Shown: positions 25,678 through 34,880, counted from the stretch's first letter. The stretch: DNA of 64,000 nt from Actinoplanes sp. NBRC 103695 (GCF_030269485.1 NZ_BSTL01000029.1:1-64000), one strand, 5' to 3'. The notes: generated by a model not told the origin, from the letters alone. Numbers and translations: made by a program.

Positions 25678-28059
25678 GTGATTACCCGGACGCGCATGCG
25701 TGATCATCGCCTCGTCACGAACGCCGGCTCGTTGCTGATCTGTGGGCTGCTCGCCGGTGTCCTGGTGGCAGGGGCGACGTTCCCCGTCGCCGCGCTGATG
25801 GGCGTCACGGCGAAGACGGGCGGGCAGGCGTGGGCCGCGCTGCCCAGTGAGCTTCGCGACGTCAGTTCGCTGCAGGTGACCTATGTGTACGCGTCGGACG
25901 GCAAGACGCGGATCTCGCAGTTCTTCGACGAGCTCCGCAGCAACGTGCCGCTGAAGGAGATGTCGCCGTACCTGAAGAGCGCGATCGTGGCCGCCGAGGA
26001 TCGCAACTTCGAGCGCCACAACGGCGTCGACCTCAAAGGCGTCGCCCGCGCGGCGGTCCGGGGCAGCGCCAACGGGGCGACGCAGCAGGGCGCGTCGACG
26101 ATCACGATGCAGTACGTGCGGATGTCCCTCACCTACTCGGCGACGAATCCGCAGCAGGTGGTCGACGCGACGGCGAGGACCTCCAAGCGCAAGATCACCG
26201 AGATGCAGTACGCGACCGAGGTGGAGAAGCAGCTCTCGAAGGACCAGATCCTCGAGCGTTACCTGAACATCACTCCGTTCGGCAACCGCGCGTACGGGGT
26301 CTATGCGGCCAGCCAGATCTACTTCAACAAGAAGCCGAAGGATCTGACCGTCGCGCAGGCCGCGATGCTCGCCGGCATCGTGAAGGCGCCGAGCGACTAC
26401 AGCCCCACCACCGCCGCCGGGCACGCCCTGATCCTGGCCCGGCGGAACAACTACGTCATCCCGAGCATGCTGGAGGCCGGCGCGATCACCCCGGCGCAGG
26501 CCGAGGCCGCGAAGAAGGAGCCGATCCCGCGCCGGGTGCGGGTGGTGGGCAACGGCTGCACCTCGTCGGCGAAGAACAACTGGGGTCACTTCTGCGAGTA
26601 CTTCTACCGCTGGTGGATGAGTCGTGAGGAGTTCGGGGCCACGGCGAACGACCGGGAGCGTCGTCTGAAGGGCGGCGGCTACCACATCGTCACCACGCTC
26701 GACATCAAAGGCCAGGACGCCGCGCGCAAGCGCATCAGCGAGCGGATCGGCGACCGCAACCAGAAGGCGCTGCTGCTGGCGGGCATAGAGCCGAAGACCG
26801 GCAAGGTCCGCGTCATCGCCGCGAACCGCAAATACAAGATCGACGACCCGGACCACCCGGAGAACGGCCCCAACGCGAACCCGAGCAAGGCCAGGAAGGG
26901 TCAGAAAGGCACGTACCCGAACACGACCAACCCGCTGGTCACCGGCGGCGGCGACATCAAGGGGTACCAGGCCGGCTCGGTGTTCAAGATCTTCGCGATC
27001 GTGGCGGCGCTGGAGAAGGGATACCCGCTCGCGACACCGATCAACACCGTTCCCCGATACCGGTCGAAGTACATCGTGGACCCGGGCAGCTCGTCGGCCT
27101 GCCAGGGAACCCACTTCTGGTGCCCGGGTGGCGGCGGGGGCATCCACAACATGTGGACCGGATTCGGCAAGTCGGTCAACACCTACTTCGTGCCGCTCGA
27201 GGAGATGGCGGGCGCGGAGAACGTGGTCGGCGTGGCGCAGCGCTTCGGGATCAAGTTCCGGGAGAAGAAGGACGCCCAGTACGCCGCCACCGAGCGCTCG
27301 GCGAGCCAGTGGGGCGCGTTCGTGCTCGGCGTCTCGGCGTCGACCCCGCTGGACGTCGCGAGCGCGTACGCGACGCTGGCCGGGGACGGGATGTACTGCC
27401 AGCCGACCCCGATCGAGCGGATCACCACGGCGACCGGCGAGAAGCTGGACGTCGGCAAGCCGCAGTGCACGCGGGCGACCTCCAAGGACGTCGCCCGTGC
27501 CGCACTCGACGCGGCCCGCTGCCCGGTCGGCGACTCCGCCCAGCTCGGCCGGTGCGCGGGTGGCACGGAGGAGAGCGTCCGCGGCTTCGTGGGCCACCCG
27601 GTGTTCGGCAAGACCGGTACGACCGACGGCGACCGGACCGCGGCGCTGGTCGCCGGCACGACCAAGCTGGTGGTGGCGGGCTACCTGGTGAACCCGGACT
27701 GGCAGAACCACCACAGCCAGATGTCGCACGACGTGGTCAACCCGGCGGTCTACAAGACGCTCGGCGACTTCATGCGTGGCAAGCCCCGCCAGCAGTTCAA
27801 GAGGCCGGAGGACAGCAAGCTCTCGATCGGCGAGCAGCGCACGATCCCGGAGGTGACCTGCGACTCGGTGGCGGGCGCCCGGGACCGGCTCGAGGACGCC
27901 GGCTTCACCGTCTCGGTCGGCAGGCCGGCCGAGTCCGACTGCCCGGCCGGCACGGTGGCCGGCACCAAGCCGAGCGGACGCACCATCAAGGGCGGCTTCG
28001 TGACGATCGAGCCGAGCTCCGGCCGGAAGCCGGAGCCCACCGGCCGGCCCACGGACTGA
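25678..28059 (+). CDS. Bifunctional class A penicillin-binding protein with PASTA domain
   Basis: A 793-aa peptidoglycan synthase. GTG 25678 gives a short basic start before one transmembrane anchor (about 18-42); ATG 25696 is the alternative. The GT51 domain has E107 in AAEDRNFERHNGVD, which polymerises lipid II. The transpeptidase has S434-V-F-K437, S499-V-N and K645-T-G. A C-terminal PASTA domain follows (about 720-785), then a Pro-rich tail. It polymerises and crosslinks the wall outside the membrane. The extra region with paired cysteines (GNGCTSSAKNNWGHFC) between the two catalytic domains is typical of actinobacterial homologues. It stands alone, apart from any division cluster. Confidence 0.95.
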   Translation: MITRTRMRDHRLVTNAGSLLICGLLAGVLVAGATFPVAALMGVTAKTGGQAWAALPSELRDVSSLQVTYVYASDGKTRISQFFDELRSNVPLKEMSPYLKSAIVAAEDRNFERHNGVDLKGVARAAVRGSANGATQQGASTITMQYVRMSLTYSATNPQQVVDATARTSKRKITEMQYATEVEKQLSKDQILERYLNITPFGNRAYGVYAASQIYFNKKPKDLTVAQAAMLAGIVKAPSDYSPTTAAGHALILARRNNYVIPSMLEAGAITPAQAEAAKKEPIPRRVRVVGNGCTSSAKNNWGHFCEYFYRWWMSREEFGATANDRERRLKGGGYHIVTTLDIKGQDAARKRISERIGDRNQKALLLAGIEPKTGKVRVIAANRKYKIDDPDHPENGPNANPSKARKGQKGTYPNTTNPLVTGGGDIKGYQAGSVFKIFAIVAALEKGYPLATPINTVPRYRSKYIVDPGSSSACQGTHFWCPGGGGGIHNMWTGFGKSVNTYFVPLEEMAGAENVVGVAQRFGIKFREKKDAQYAATERSASQWGAFVLGVSASTPLDVASAYATLAGDGMYCQPTPIERITTATGEKLDVGKPQCTRATSKDVARAALDAARCPVGDSAQLGRCAGGTEESVRGFVGHPVFGKTGTTDGDRTAALVAGTTKLVVAGYLVNPDWQNHHSQMSHDVVNPAVYKTLGDFMRGKPRQQFKRPEDSKLSIGEQRTIPEVTCDSVAGARDRLEDAGFTVSVGRPAESDCPAGTVAGTKPSGRTIKGGFVTIEPSSGRKPEPTGRPTD

Positions 28060-28082
28060 TCCGCGCGTGTGACCATTCTCCG

Positions 28083-28865
28083 ATGAACGATGAGCTGAGA
28101 CAGCGTCTCGTCCGGCCCCGGTTTCCGAGAAGTGCCGGCTACGACGCGCAGTGGATGATCGACAACTGGATGGGCCCGAGCGCGCTGTGGCTGGCCGAGT
28201 GGCTGTGCTCGGCGCTCGACCTGCGGCCCGGCGCCCGCGTGCTCGACCTGGGCTGTGGCCGGGCCGCCACGTCGATCTTCCTGGCGAAGGAGTTCGGCGT
28301 CCGGGTCGTCGCCGCCGACCTGTGGGTCAAGCCCACCGAGAACTGGGCGCGGATCGACGCCGCGGGCCAGGCCGGGCTGGTCACGCCGTTGCTGGCGGAG
28401 GCGCACGACCTGCCGTTCGCCGAGGGCTACTTCGATGCCATCGTCAGCGTCGACGCCTATCACTACTTCGGCACCGACGATCTCTACCTGCCCTACCTGA
28501 GCAGTTTCGTGGCGCCCGGCGGCGGCATCGGGATCGCGGTGCCGGGCCTCGCCGCCGAGCTCGACGACGGGCTGCCCGAGCACCTCGTGCCCTTCTGGGA
28601 GCCGGACTTCTGGTCCTTCCACTCGCCGGCGTGGTGGCATCGGCTGTGGAGCCGCAGCGGGGTCGTGGAGGACGTCCGCGCCGAGTTCCTGGAGGACGGC
28701 TGGCGTGACTGGCTGGACTGGAGCGAGGCGGTCCTCGAGGTCACCGAGAACGAGGTCCCCCGCAAGCTGGTCCCGCGGGAGGTCGGCATGGTGCGGGCCG
28801 ACCACGGCCGGAACCTCGGCTTCACCCGGGTCATCGCGCGGCGCAAGCTCCCGGCGGAAGTTTAG
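28083..28865 (+). CDS. SAM-dependent methyltransferase
   Basis: A 260-aa class I methyltransferase. Motif I is VLDLGCGRAATSIFLAKEFG (about 57-76), the acidic residue of motif II is in VVAADLW, and the later FAEGYFDAIVSVDAYHYFG gives motif IV. The N-terminal FPRSAGYDAQWMIDNWMGPSALWLAEWL resembles small-molecule methyltransferases acting on amines or phospholipids. Substrate unknown. Its last 35 bases overlap the convergent LytR_C gene. Confidence 0.88.
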   Translation: MNDELRQRLVRPRFPRSAGYDAQWMIDNWMGPSALWLAEWLCSALDLRPGARVLDLGCGRAATSIFLAKEFGVRVVAADLWVKPTENWARIDAAGQAGLVTPLLAEAHDLPFAEGYFDAIVSVDAYHYFGTDDLYLPYLSSFVAPGGGIGIAVPGLAAELDDGLPEHLVPFWEPDFWSFHSPAWWHRLWSRSGVVEDVRAEFLEDGWRDWLDWSEAVLEVTENEVPRKLVPREVGMVRADHGRNLGFTRVIARRKLPAEV

Positions 28866-29355
28866 GCTCGCTGAGCTGGGCCAGCGACTGGTTGACCTCG
28901 GTCTTGGTGGCGAGCTGCTTGTACTGGGCGCCGATGACGATGTCGATCACGTCGGTGGTCCGCTTCGCGTTGTACTGCGGGTCGGCCTCCCCGAGGAAGT
29001 ACGCCCGGATCCACTGGGCGGCGCCGACCGACTTCGGCCCGTACCGGATGATCGCGACCTTGCCGAACTTGGTCTTGCTCTCCGCCGGCGGCTGCGTCCG
29101 GAAGCCACGGTCGGCGAACTCCTGGCTGACCCGGTCGGCCACGCCCTCCGTCTTGGTGCCGTTGAAGACGCGCAGCTTCACCTCGTCCGCGCCGGCCGGA
29201 ATGTCGATGTTCGCCGTCGGCGCTCCGGCCGGGCACTTCTGACCGGCGGCGGCGTCGCCCTGGGTGTCGCGGACCAGGGCGACCACCACCACGACGATCG
29301 CGGCCACAGCAAGAAGGGCGACGACCAAAAATGCTCGGGTACGCGTGAAGCTCAT
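28831..29355 (-). CDS. Membrane-anchored LytR_C domain protein
   Basis: A 174-aa protein from ATG 29355. One transmembrane helix at about 7-30 is followed by an exported LytR_C domain (VKLRVFNGTKTEGVADRVSQEFADRGF and later YFLGEADPQYNAKRTTDVIDIVIG). LytR_C domains occur at the end of LytR-CpsA-Psr enzymes and as stand-alone proteins; this one has no catalytic LCP domain. It probably binds cell-wall material. It converges on the methyltransferase gene with a 35-base overlap. Confidence 0.88.
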   Translation of the reverse strand: MSFTRTRAFLVVALLAVAAIVVVVVALVRDTQGDAAAGQKCPAGAPTANIDIPAGADEVKLRVFNGTKTEGVADRVSQEFADRGFRTQPPAESKTKFGKVAIIRYGPKSVGAAQWIRAYFLGEADPQYNAKRTTDVIDIVIGAQYKQLATKTEVNQSLAQLSEPKLPPGACAAR

Positions 29356-29490
29356 GCACGCGTGACGCGCGCCGAACCTGTTTTGTGCACTCCCGCCTCG
29401 ACAAGGGATGAACGTCACTCCGATTGGGAGACGGTCGACACGCTAGCGTCAGGCATCCAAGGATGGAGCTCTATCAATCGGGGAGGTCTG

Positions 29491-31278
29491 ATGACCGTAC
29501 GCAGAAGGACCGTTGCCGCCGCAGGCGCGCTGATCACGGTCGCGGTTCTCGCGCTCGGCGGCACCGCGACCGCCGCCACCGCGGCACCGGCGCCGGCGGG
29601 CGTCACCCACGACGAGAACCCGCGCGTGCCGGAGGGGGCGGTCTGGACCGAGGAGTACTTCCGGTCCGCCGACAACAGTGGCGTCGTGCTCCACGCCGAC
29701 GTCCTGCGGCCCGCGAACCTGCCCGCCCGCGCCAAGACACCGGTGATCCTCGCCGTCGGCCCCTACTTCAGCCACGCGGGCCAGACGGGGCCGGAGGGGT
29801 GGACCCAGGCCGGGCCGTCCAGCCGGTTCGCCGACTTCACCAGCGGCACCGACCTCTTCGCCCGCGGCTACACCTACGTCATGGTCGACCTGCGCGGCTT
29901 CGGCGGGAGCACCGGCTGCCTCGACTGGGTCGGCCCCGGCGAACAGGCGGACGTGAAGGCCGCCATCCAGTGGTCGGCGAGCCGGCCCTGGTCGACCGGC
30001 AAGGTGGGCATGTACGGCAAATCGTACGACGCCGTGACCGGCCTGGTCGGCAACAACCTGCGCCTCGGAGCCCTGCGTGCCGTGGTGGCTCAGGAGCCGG
30101 TGTGGAACATGTACAACTACCTGTTCAGCAACGAGGTGCCCCGGCCCAACGTGACCGGCACACCGAACGCCTACAACGGCATCGCCACGATCCCGCCGAT
30201 GGCCGACGACTCCGCCCGCTACCAGGCGAACGCGGCGTACGAGGAGAGCCACCCCGAGTGCCTCTCCGACAACCTCACGAACAACAACAACCCCGACCTC
30301 GCCTCGCCCTACTGGCGCGCGCGCAACCTCGCGGCGAAGGCCGAGGCCACGAGCACCCCGCTGTTCGTCACCCAGGGCTTCATCGAGAACAACACCAAGC
30401 CCGAGGACATGGAGGAGTACTTCGACAACCACGCCGGCGTCGAGCGTGGCTGGCTGGGGCAGTGGGAGCACGTCCGGGGCAACGAGAGGAACGCCCAGGG
30501 TCAGCTGCTGATGGGCCGCGCCGGGTTCTTCGACGAGGTCATGCGCTTCTACGACCACTACCTGAAGGGCGTGAAGCCGGCGGTCAAGGATCCCGCCTTC
30601 GCCATCGAGGACAACACCGCCGCGTGGCGGGTCCAGCCGACCTGGCCCAAGCCCTCGTCGTACACGGTGGCCGCCTTGCCGGACGGACAGTACGTGGACG
30701 ACGGCGTCGCCTCCGAGCCGCTCGCGGCGGCCGGCAAGAAGTGGGACATGGAGCACGCCGCGGATCCGGCTCCGCCCGCCGCCAAGGGCCTCGCCCCGAT
30801 GTCGGCGGACGCGCACAGCTACTTCGGCTGGTCCACGCCGGTGACATCCCGGGTGCGGATCACCGCCACACCGTCGATCACGCTGAACGCGAGCGCACCG
30901 GGCAACGTCATGGTGCGGCTGTGGGACGTCGCGCCGGGCGGGAGCGCGGTGATGTTCGACGAGAACGTGGCCCTGATCAAGCAGGCGGGCCGGGTCGCGT
31001 TCGACCTCAAGTCCACCGACTGGACCTTCGAGGAAGGCCACCAGCTCGGCGTGCAGATCGGGACCATCGGCAGCGGCAGCTGGCTCGACACCCCGAGCGG
31101 CAACACGATCGCGGTCAGCCGGGCCAAGCTGAGCCTCGCGCTGCAGAACCCCCGCGCGGACGTCCCGGCCCAGGGCGACCGGTCGCCGTTCCTCGACACC
31201 TACCTGAGGCAGAACACCCGAACCCTCACCGGCGTCGGGGCGGGAACCTTCCCGCTGAGCCTCCGCAACCAGCACTGA
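29491..31278 (+). CDS. Secreted S15-type X-Pro dipeptidyl-peptidase / CocE-NonD hydrolase
   Basis: A 595-aa exported alpha/beta hydrolase. ATG 29491 follows GGGAGG, and the signal peptide has twin arginines (RRRTVAAAGALITVAV) and ends near residue 32. The nucleophile is S178 in GMYGKSYDAVTG; the oxyanion region VDLRGFGGSTG precedes it. A capping helical domain and a C-terminal jelly roll (GNVMVRLWDVAPGG) match the S15/CocE family. It should hydrolyse peptides or esters outside the cell. It is monocistronic and ends at a strong hairpin. Confidence 0.9.
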   Translation: MTVRRRTVAAAGALITVAVLALGGTATAATAAPAPAGVTHDENPRVPEGAVWTEEYFRSADNSGVVLHADVLRPANLPARAKTPVILAVGPYFSHAGQTGPEGWTQAGPSSRFADFTSGTDLFARGYTYVMVDLRGFGGSTGCLDWVGPGEQADVKAAIQWSASRPWSTGKVGMYGKSYDAVTGLVGNNLRLGALRAVVAQEPVWNMYNYLFSNEVPRPNVTGTPNAYNGIATIPPMADDSARYQANAAYEESHPECLSDNLTNNNNPDLASPYWRARNLAAKAEATSTPLFVTQGFIENNTKPEDMEEYFDNHAGVERGWLGQWEHVRGNERNAQGQLLMGRAGFFDEVMRFYDHYLKGVKPAVKDPAFAIEDNTAAWRVQPTWPKPSSYTVAALPDGQYVDDGVASEPLAAAGKKWDMEHAADPAPPAAKGLAPMSADAHSYFGWSTPVTSRVRITATPSITLNASAPGNVMVRLWDVAPGGSAVMFDENVALIKQAGRVAFDLKSTDWTFEEGHQLGVQIGTIGSGSWLDTPSGNTIAVSRAKLSLALQNPRADVPAQGDRSPFLDTYLRQNTRTLTGVGAGTFPLSLRNQH

Positions 31279-31329
31279 CGACGCGGAAACCTTCCCGCCG
31301 AGCGAACTGACGATCACCGGAATCCAGGA

Positions 31330-31362
31330 CCGGATGAGCCACCCGCGGGGTGACTCATCCGG
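31330..31362. terminator. Rho-independent-type hairpin after the S15 gene
   Basis: CCGGATGAG at 31330-31338 pairs with CTCATCCGG at 31354-31362, with CACCC/GGGTG continuing the stem inside. No T-run follows, which is normal in high-GC actinomycetes. Confidence 0.8.
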
Positions 31363-31757
31363 TCGGTGGCAGGTCATCCCGCCCGCGACGAGGCCGCGAC
31401 ATCGGCCTTCAGGTCAGCGAGAGGACTCGTCGACAGCGGGCGTCACGGGCGCTGCTTTGCGTCGCCGCGGCTGTCGCGGTCTGCGGATGGCCGGCGCGTC
31501 CTGCTGAACCTCGGAGGCTGTCTCGGGCAGCCGCAAGGTCGCGGTGTCAGCGCCGCCGGCAGGCGACGTCGGGGCTTCTGTCGCGCCGGGTTGCGTTTCG
31601 GGTGCCTGCGCTCACCTCCTTCGGTCACCACGATCTGTGTTCCACACCGCCACCGCTCCAAACCCGCGAATCGGCCGTTGACCTGTGTAAGTCACCTGAC
31701 TGAGGCGGCCGAGGCGGGGTCTTCGAGCCGGAACGGCGCCGGACGCCGATCATGTGC
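31363..31757. other. 395-base spacer with no recognisable gene
   Basis: I see no gene, RNA or repeat here. Short frames on both strands lack family motifs. A ribosome-site-like GGAGGTGAGC exists on the minus strand near 31610-31620, but the frame behind it ends after about 22 codons. The left side of the epoxide hydrolase remnant should lie here if that gene had been intact, and it does not. Confidence 0.5.
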
Positions 31758-32078
31758 TCACGCACCGCGGTAGGGCCGGAAGAACTCGCCTTGAACGGCC
31801 TCCCGGACCCGGGTACGGAAACGGGGAAGCCGATCCTCCGGGGGTGTCCAGCCGGCCCAGTGGTCGACGAGCTCGCGCAGGTAGGCGATGTCGGCGCCCA
31901 GCGACCACCCCGCGTCCTCGGGCGCGTCCGGCCAGCGGGTCGCCCGCAGCCGGGCGCGGAGGTCGTCCAGGTCCGCCGGCTCCGCGTACATCGGGAAGGG
32001 TTTCACCCAGAGAGAATCACCCGGCTCTGGCTGCTCAAACACCCGCGGGTCGCGGATCAGGACGGGAGCGGCCGGCAT
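31758..32078 (-). pseudogene. Epoxide hydrolase N-terminal remnant
   Basis: The 106 encoded residues match only the N-terminal EHN lid domain of microsomal-type epoxide hydrolases: ADLDDLRARLRATRWPDAPEDAGWSLG (split across the motif), then YLRELVDHWAGW. The frame then becomes PRFRTRVREAVQGEFF and stops. The alpha/beta-hydrolase core with its HGWPGS oxyanion loop, nucleophile aspartate and histidine is absent, and about 280 residues are missing. It is therefore a decayed gene, although a short peptide could still be made. Confidence 0.7.
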
Positions 32079-32141
32079 TTCTTTACGCGAATCTCACTCG
32101 GCTCACGGCACAGTCTCCGTCGACTGCCATCAATGGGAGGA

Positions 32142-32882
32142 ATGTCGACAGTGAGTCGTTACAGAAAGTGGGGGTGGGGTCTCGGCATCGCGACGGTCAC
32201 CGCGGTGACCGCCTACGGGCTGGCCTCCTGGCAGGCGAACGCCGCGCCGGCCCCGCCGACCCCGTCGGCTGCGGCGAACGCGCAGCCCCGCGTGTCCGAC
32301 CCGAAGCCCGTAGCCGAGCCGGTCTCCGGCAAAGGCAGCGACGGTCTGACCACCAGCGAGGTCGAGAAGGCGCGCACTCTCGCGCTCACCCCCGAGCTCA
32401 CCTCGGGTGCTCAGAACGTCGCCGGCGAGGCCGGGCCGGAGTACCTGTCGGCCGAAGTGGACTTCGAGAACGCCGGTCGGCAGGCCGAGCTGTACTTCTA
32501 CGACTACAAGACGGACAAGCTGATCAAGCAGGTCGTCGACCTGAAGACCGGCAAGCTGGCGAAGAGCTTCTCGGCGGCGGGCATGCAGCCGCCGGCCTCG
32601 GAGCGGGAGTCCGCGGTCGCCCTCGACCTGCTGCTCGCCGACCCGCAGAGCGCCGACTTCAAGGAGGCGTTCCAGAAGGCCACCGGCAAGCAGTTCGCCG
32701 GCAAGGACGGGCTCGTCGCCACCGCGCACATCTACAAGGCCAAGCCGGCCGACAAGGGCGCGAGCCAGTGCGGCAAGAGCCGATGCGTACAGCTCATCGT
32801 GAAGACCGCGGACGGGCACTTCATCAACGTGCCCGGCCTCATCATCGACCTCTCCGGGCGCAAGATCGCCCGGCTCACGTGA
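32142..32882 (+). CDS. Secreted partner of the copper amine oxidase (tyramine oxidase subunit B-like)
   Basis: A 246-aa exported protein from ATG 32142 behind GGGAGGA. A basic start and one hydrophobic segment (about 12-34) form a signal peptide or anchor. The mature part is a lysine-rich alpha/beta domain (EYLSAEVDFENAGRQAELYFYDYKTDKLIKQVVDLKTGKL in pieces) that resembles the small N2/N3 domains of copper amine oxidases and the proteins annotated beside actinobacterial tyramine oxidases. It ends with a disulfide-type pair, CGKSRC. The catalytic subunit gene follows after 17 bases, so the two halves probably assemble outside the cell. Confidence 0.72.
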   Translation: MSTVSRYRKWGWGLGIATVTAVTAYGLASWQANAAPAPPTPSAAANAQPRVSDPKPVAEPVSGKGSDGLTTSEVEKARTLALTPELTSGAQNVAGEAGPEYLSAEVDFENAGRQAELYFYDYKTDKLIKQVVDLKTGKLAKSFSAAGMQPPASERESAVALDLLLADPQSADFKEAFQKATGKQFAGKDGLVATAHIYKAKPADKGASQCGKSRCVQLIVKTADGHFINVPGLIIDLSGRKIARLT

Positions 32883-32899
32883 ACGAGGAATCCGCCAGC

Positions 32900-34192
32900 A
32901 TGACGTACCGAAAGCTCGCCGGCGCCGCCGCGCTCCTGACCGCGGCCACCCTGGGCCTCGCGGCGCCGACCGCGGCCGTCGCAGCGCCCGCACAACCGCC
33001 CTGCAGTGAAGCGTCGACCGTCCGGGAGACCCTGCCCAACGGGACCACGTGGCAGCTCTGCTGGCGCATCCACGACCGGGCCGGACTGGTCCTGACCGAC
33101 GTCTCCGTCTCCACCAAGAAGCACCCCGAACCGGTGCAGGTGCTGCAGTCGATCCGGCTCGCACAGCTCAACGTGCCGTACGACACGGGCGACACCGAGT
33201 ACAACGACCTCACCACGTACGGCTTCGGCGGCTACTCGCTGGAGACGCTCACCGGCGACGACTGCAAGGGCGGCTCCACGCGCCAGGGCACCGACGGCAG
33301 CGGGGACCCGCAGCAGCGGGACGTGCTGTGTGTCAGCGCCGAGGCGTCCGGCCTCGCCTACCGCCTGCACGAGCAGGAGTGGGACGACGAAGCCAACGAG
33401 CCGAAGGACACGTACTTCACCAAGGAGGGCCACGACCTGGTGCTCCGCTCGATCAGCAAGGTCGGCTGGTACGAGTACGTGTCCGAGTACCGGCTGCACG
33501 ACGACGGGCAGATCTCGGCCCGCCTCGGCGCGACCGGCGACCTGTCCCCGGGCGACTACTCGGTGGCCGACAACGGGTGGCCGATCGGTAAGCGCGAGAA
33601 GGACTACGCGAGCATGCACTACCACAGCGCCTTCTGGCGGGTGGACTTCAACATCGACGGCAAGGGCGGCGAGACCGTCGAGCAGTACGACACGAAGATG
33701 GACGGCCGTGGTTCGCAGGCCGCCAAGCTCGTGACCACCAGCAAGACGATCGCCAAGGAGGCCAGCCTCAACAAGGTCGACCGCCGCTGGTGGCGCCTGG
33801 TCAGCCCGACCAGCAAGAACGCCGACGGACACAAGCGTTCCTACGAGCTGGTCACCGGCGCCGACGACCCGTACGAGGGACACCCGGAGATGCAGCCGGA
33901 CGTCACCTTCACCCAGGCGAACCTCTGCGACAAGTGGGCGACCGACAACGTCTCCGACCCGGAGTGCCCGCTGGACAACTACGGGATCCTCGACTTCGCC
34001 AAGGACAAGCAGAAGCTGACCGACCCGGTGATGTGGGTCCGGGTGGGCTTCCACCACGTGCCGCGCGACGAGGACCAGAGCCCGATGCCGTTGCACTGGC
34101 AGGGCTTCGACCTCCTGCCGCGTGACTTCACCGAGACGAACCCGCTCGCCCCCGAGGGCCGCGAGGCCGTCAACGGGCAGCAGCGCAACTGA
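32900..34192 (+). CDS. Short secreted copper amine oxidase (catalytic domain)
   Basis: A 430-aa exported protein (signal peptide to about residue 30) that matches the catalytic beta-sandwich of copper/topaquinone amine oxidases. LGATGD after VSEYRLHDDGQISAR matches the family's V-R-V-G-A-T-G segment. The expected cofactor tyrosine is Y191 in GWYEY, where the usual asparagine before it (N-Y-[DE]) is tryptophan. Copper ligands are H240 and H242 (MHYHS) and H385 or H386 in GFHHVPRDED. Amine oxidases turn primary amines into aldehydes, ammonia and peroxide. Typical enzymes are about 650 aa because they carry N2/N3 domains; here the preceding gene may supply them. Family is clear; activity with the altered motif is uncertain. 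Confidence 0.82.
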   Translation: MTYRKLAGAAALLTAATLGLAAPTAAVAAPAQPPCSEASTVRETLPNGTTWQLCWRIHDRAGLVLTDVSVSTKKHPEPVQVLQSIRLAQLNVPYDTGDTEYNDLTTYGFGGYSLETLTGDDCKGGSTRQGTDGSGDPQQRDVLCVSAEASGLAYRLHEQEWDDEANEPKDTYFTKEGHDLVLRSISKVGWYEYVSEYRLHDDGQISARLGATGDLSPGDYSVADNGWPIGKREKDYASMHYHSAFWRVDFNIDGKGGETVEQYDTKMDGRGSQAAKLVTTSKTIAKEASLNKVDRRWWRLVSPTSKNADGHKRSYELVTGADDPYEGHPEMQPDVTFTQANLCDKWATDNVSDPECPLDNYGILDFAKDKQKLTDPVMWVRVGFHHVPRDEDQSPMPLHWQGFDLLPRDFTETNPLAPEGREAVNGQQRN

Positions 34193-34197
34193 TTCCC

Positions 34198-34230
34198 GGC
34201 CGGCCCGGTCCCTCGAGGACCGGGCCGGCC
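34198..34230. terminator. 14-bp perfect hairpin after the amine oxidase gene
   Basis: GGCCGGCCCGGTCC at 34198-34211 pairs perfectly with GGACCGGGCCGGCC at 34217-34230 around a five-base loop. It starts six bases after the stop. The next gene begins only 24 bases further on, so partial read-through or a promoter after the hairpin must serve it. Confidence 0.8.
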
Positions 34231-34253
34231 CCACTCTCACCAGGGACTTTCTC

Positions 34254-34832
34254 GTGGCCATCCGAAGCCGCATTGCTGCCGTGCTGATCCTCGCTCTCAC
34301 CGGCCTGACCGTTCTGTTCCTGCACACCCCTGAAGAGAAAAAGGCGTCAGCGGCGGCTGGTCCGTCGGGGGTGGACGTGCACTTCGCCCAGATGATGGTG
34401 ACGCACCACGAGCAGGCGGTCCGGATGAGCCGTGGCCTGCTCGCCAAGGGCGAGGTCCCGGAGCGGATCCGCCTGATCGCCGAATTCATCGTGCACGACC
34501 AGCAGCGCGAGATCGACGAGACGAACGCCTGGCTGAGCGCCTGGGACCAGCCCGCCGTGGCCGGCCCCGCGGACGGCGGCCACGGCATGCTCACCGAGGC
34601 TCAGCTGGCCGACCTGGACCGGGCGAAGCTGCCCGAGGCGGGCCCGCTCTACCTGCGCCTGATGATCGAACATCACCAGGGCGCCATCACCATGTCCCGC
34701 TCGCTGCTCGACGGCGGGAAGAGCAACCCCTACCTGCACAGCCTGGCCAAGCACGTGATCAACGAGCAGAGCGGCGAGATCGACGCCATGCGGGCCCTGC
34801 TGGCCGACAAGAGCAATCCGCCTCAGAGCTGA
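34254..34832 (+). CDS. DUF305 family exported protein
   Basis: A 192-aa protein from GTG 34254 behind AGGGAC. One N-terminal membrane segment (about 7-24) precedes two repeated four-helix-bundle halves, each with the DUF305 signature: FAQMMVTHHEQAVRMSR and LRLMIEHHQGAITMSR. The conserved histidines and methionines suit a metal ligand role, and DUF305 proteins often lie in copper-handling loci. The position after a copper amine oxidase supports a copper-supply role, but this is inference. Confidence 0.9.
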   Translation: MAIRSRIAAVLILALTGLTVLFLHTPEEKKASAAAGPSGVDVHFAQMMVTHHEQAVRMSRGLLAKGEVPERIRLIAEFIVHDQQREIDETNAWLSAWDQPAVAGPADGGHGMLTEAQLADLDRAKLPEAGPLYLRLMIEHHQGAITMSRSLLDGGKSNPYLHSLAKHVINEQSGEIDAMRALLADKSNPPQS

Positions 34833-34848
34833 CGAGGGCGCCGCGCAG

Positions 34849-34868
34849 GCCGGCCTCCGCGGGCCGGC
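34849..34868. terminator. Hairpin after the DUF305 gene
   Basis: GCCGGCC at 34849-34855 pairs with GGCCGGC at 34862-34868 around a six-base loop, 16 bases after the stop. Confidence 0.6.
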
Positions 34869-34880
34869 AGGGCGGCCTCC

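Noticed and set aside
31443-31661. 72-codon minus-strand frame in the spacer after the S15 gene
   Set aside because: Arg/Pro-rich translation, no start signal at its 5' end and no family match.
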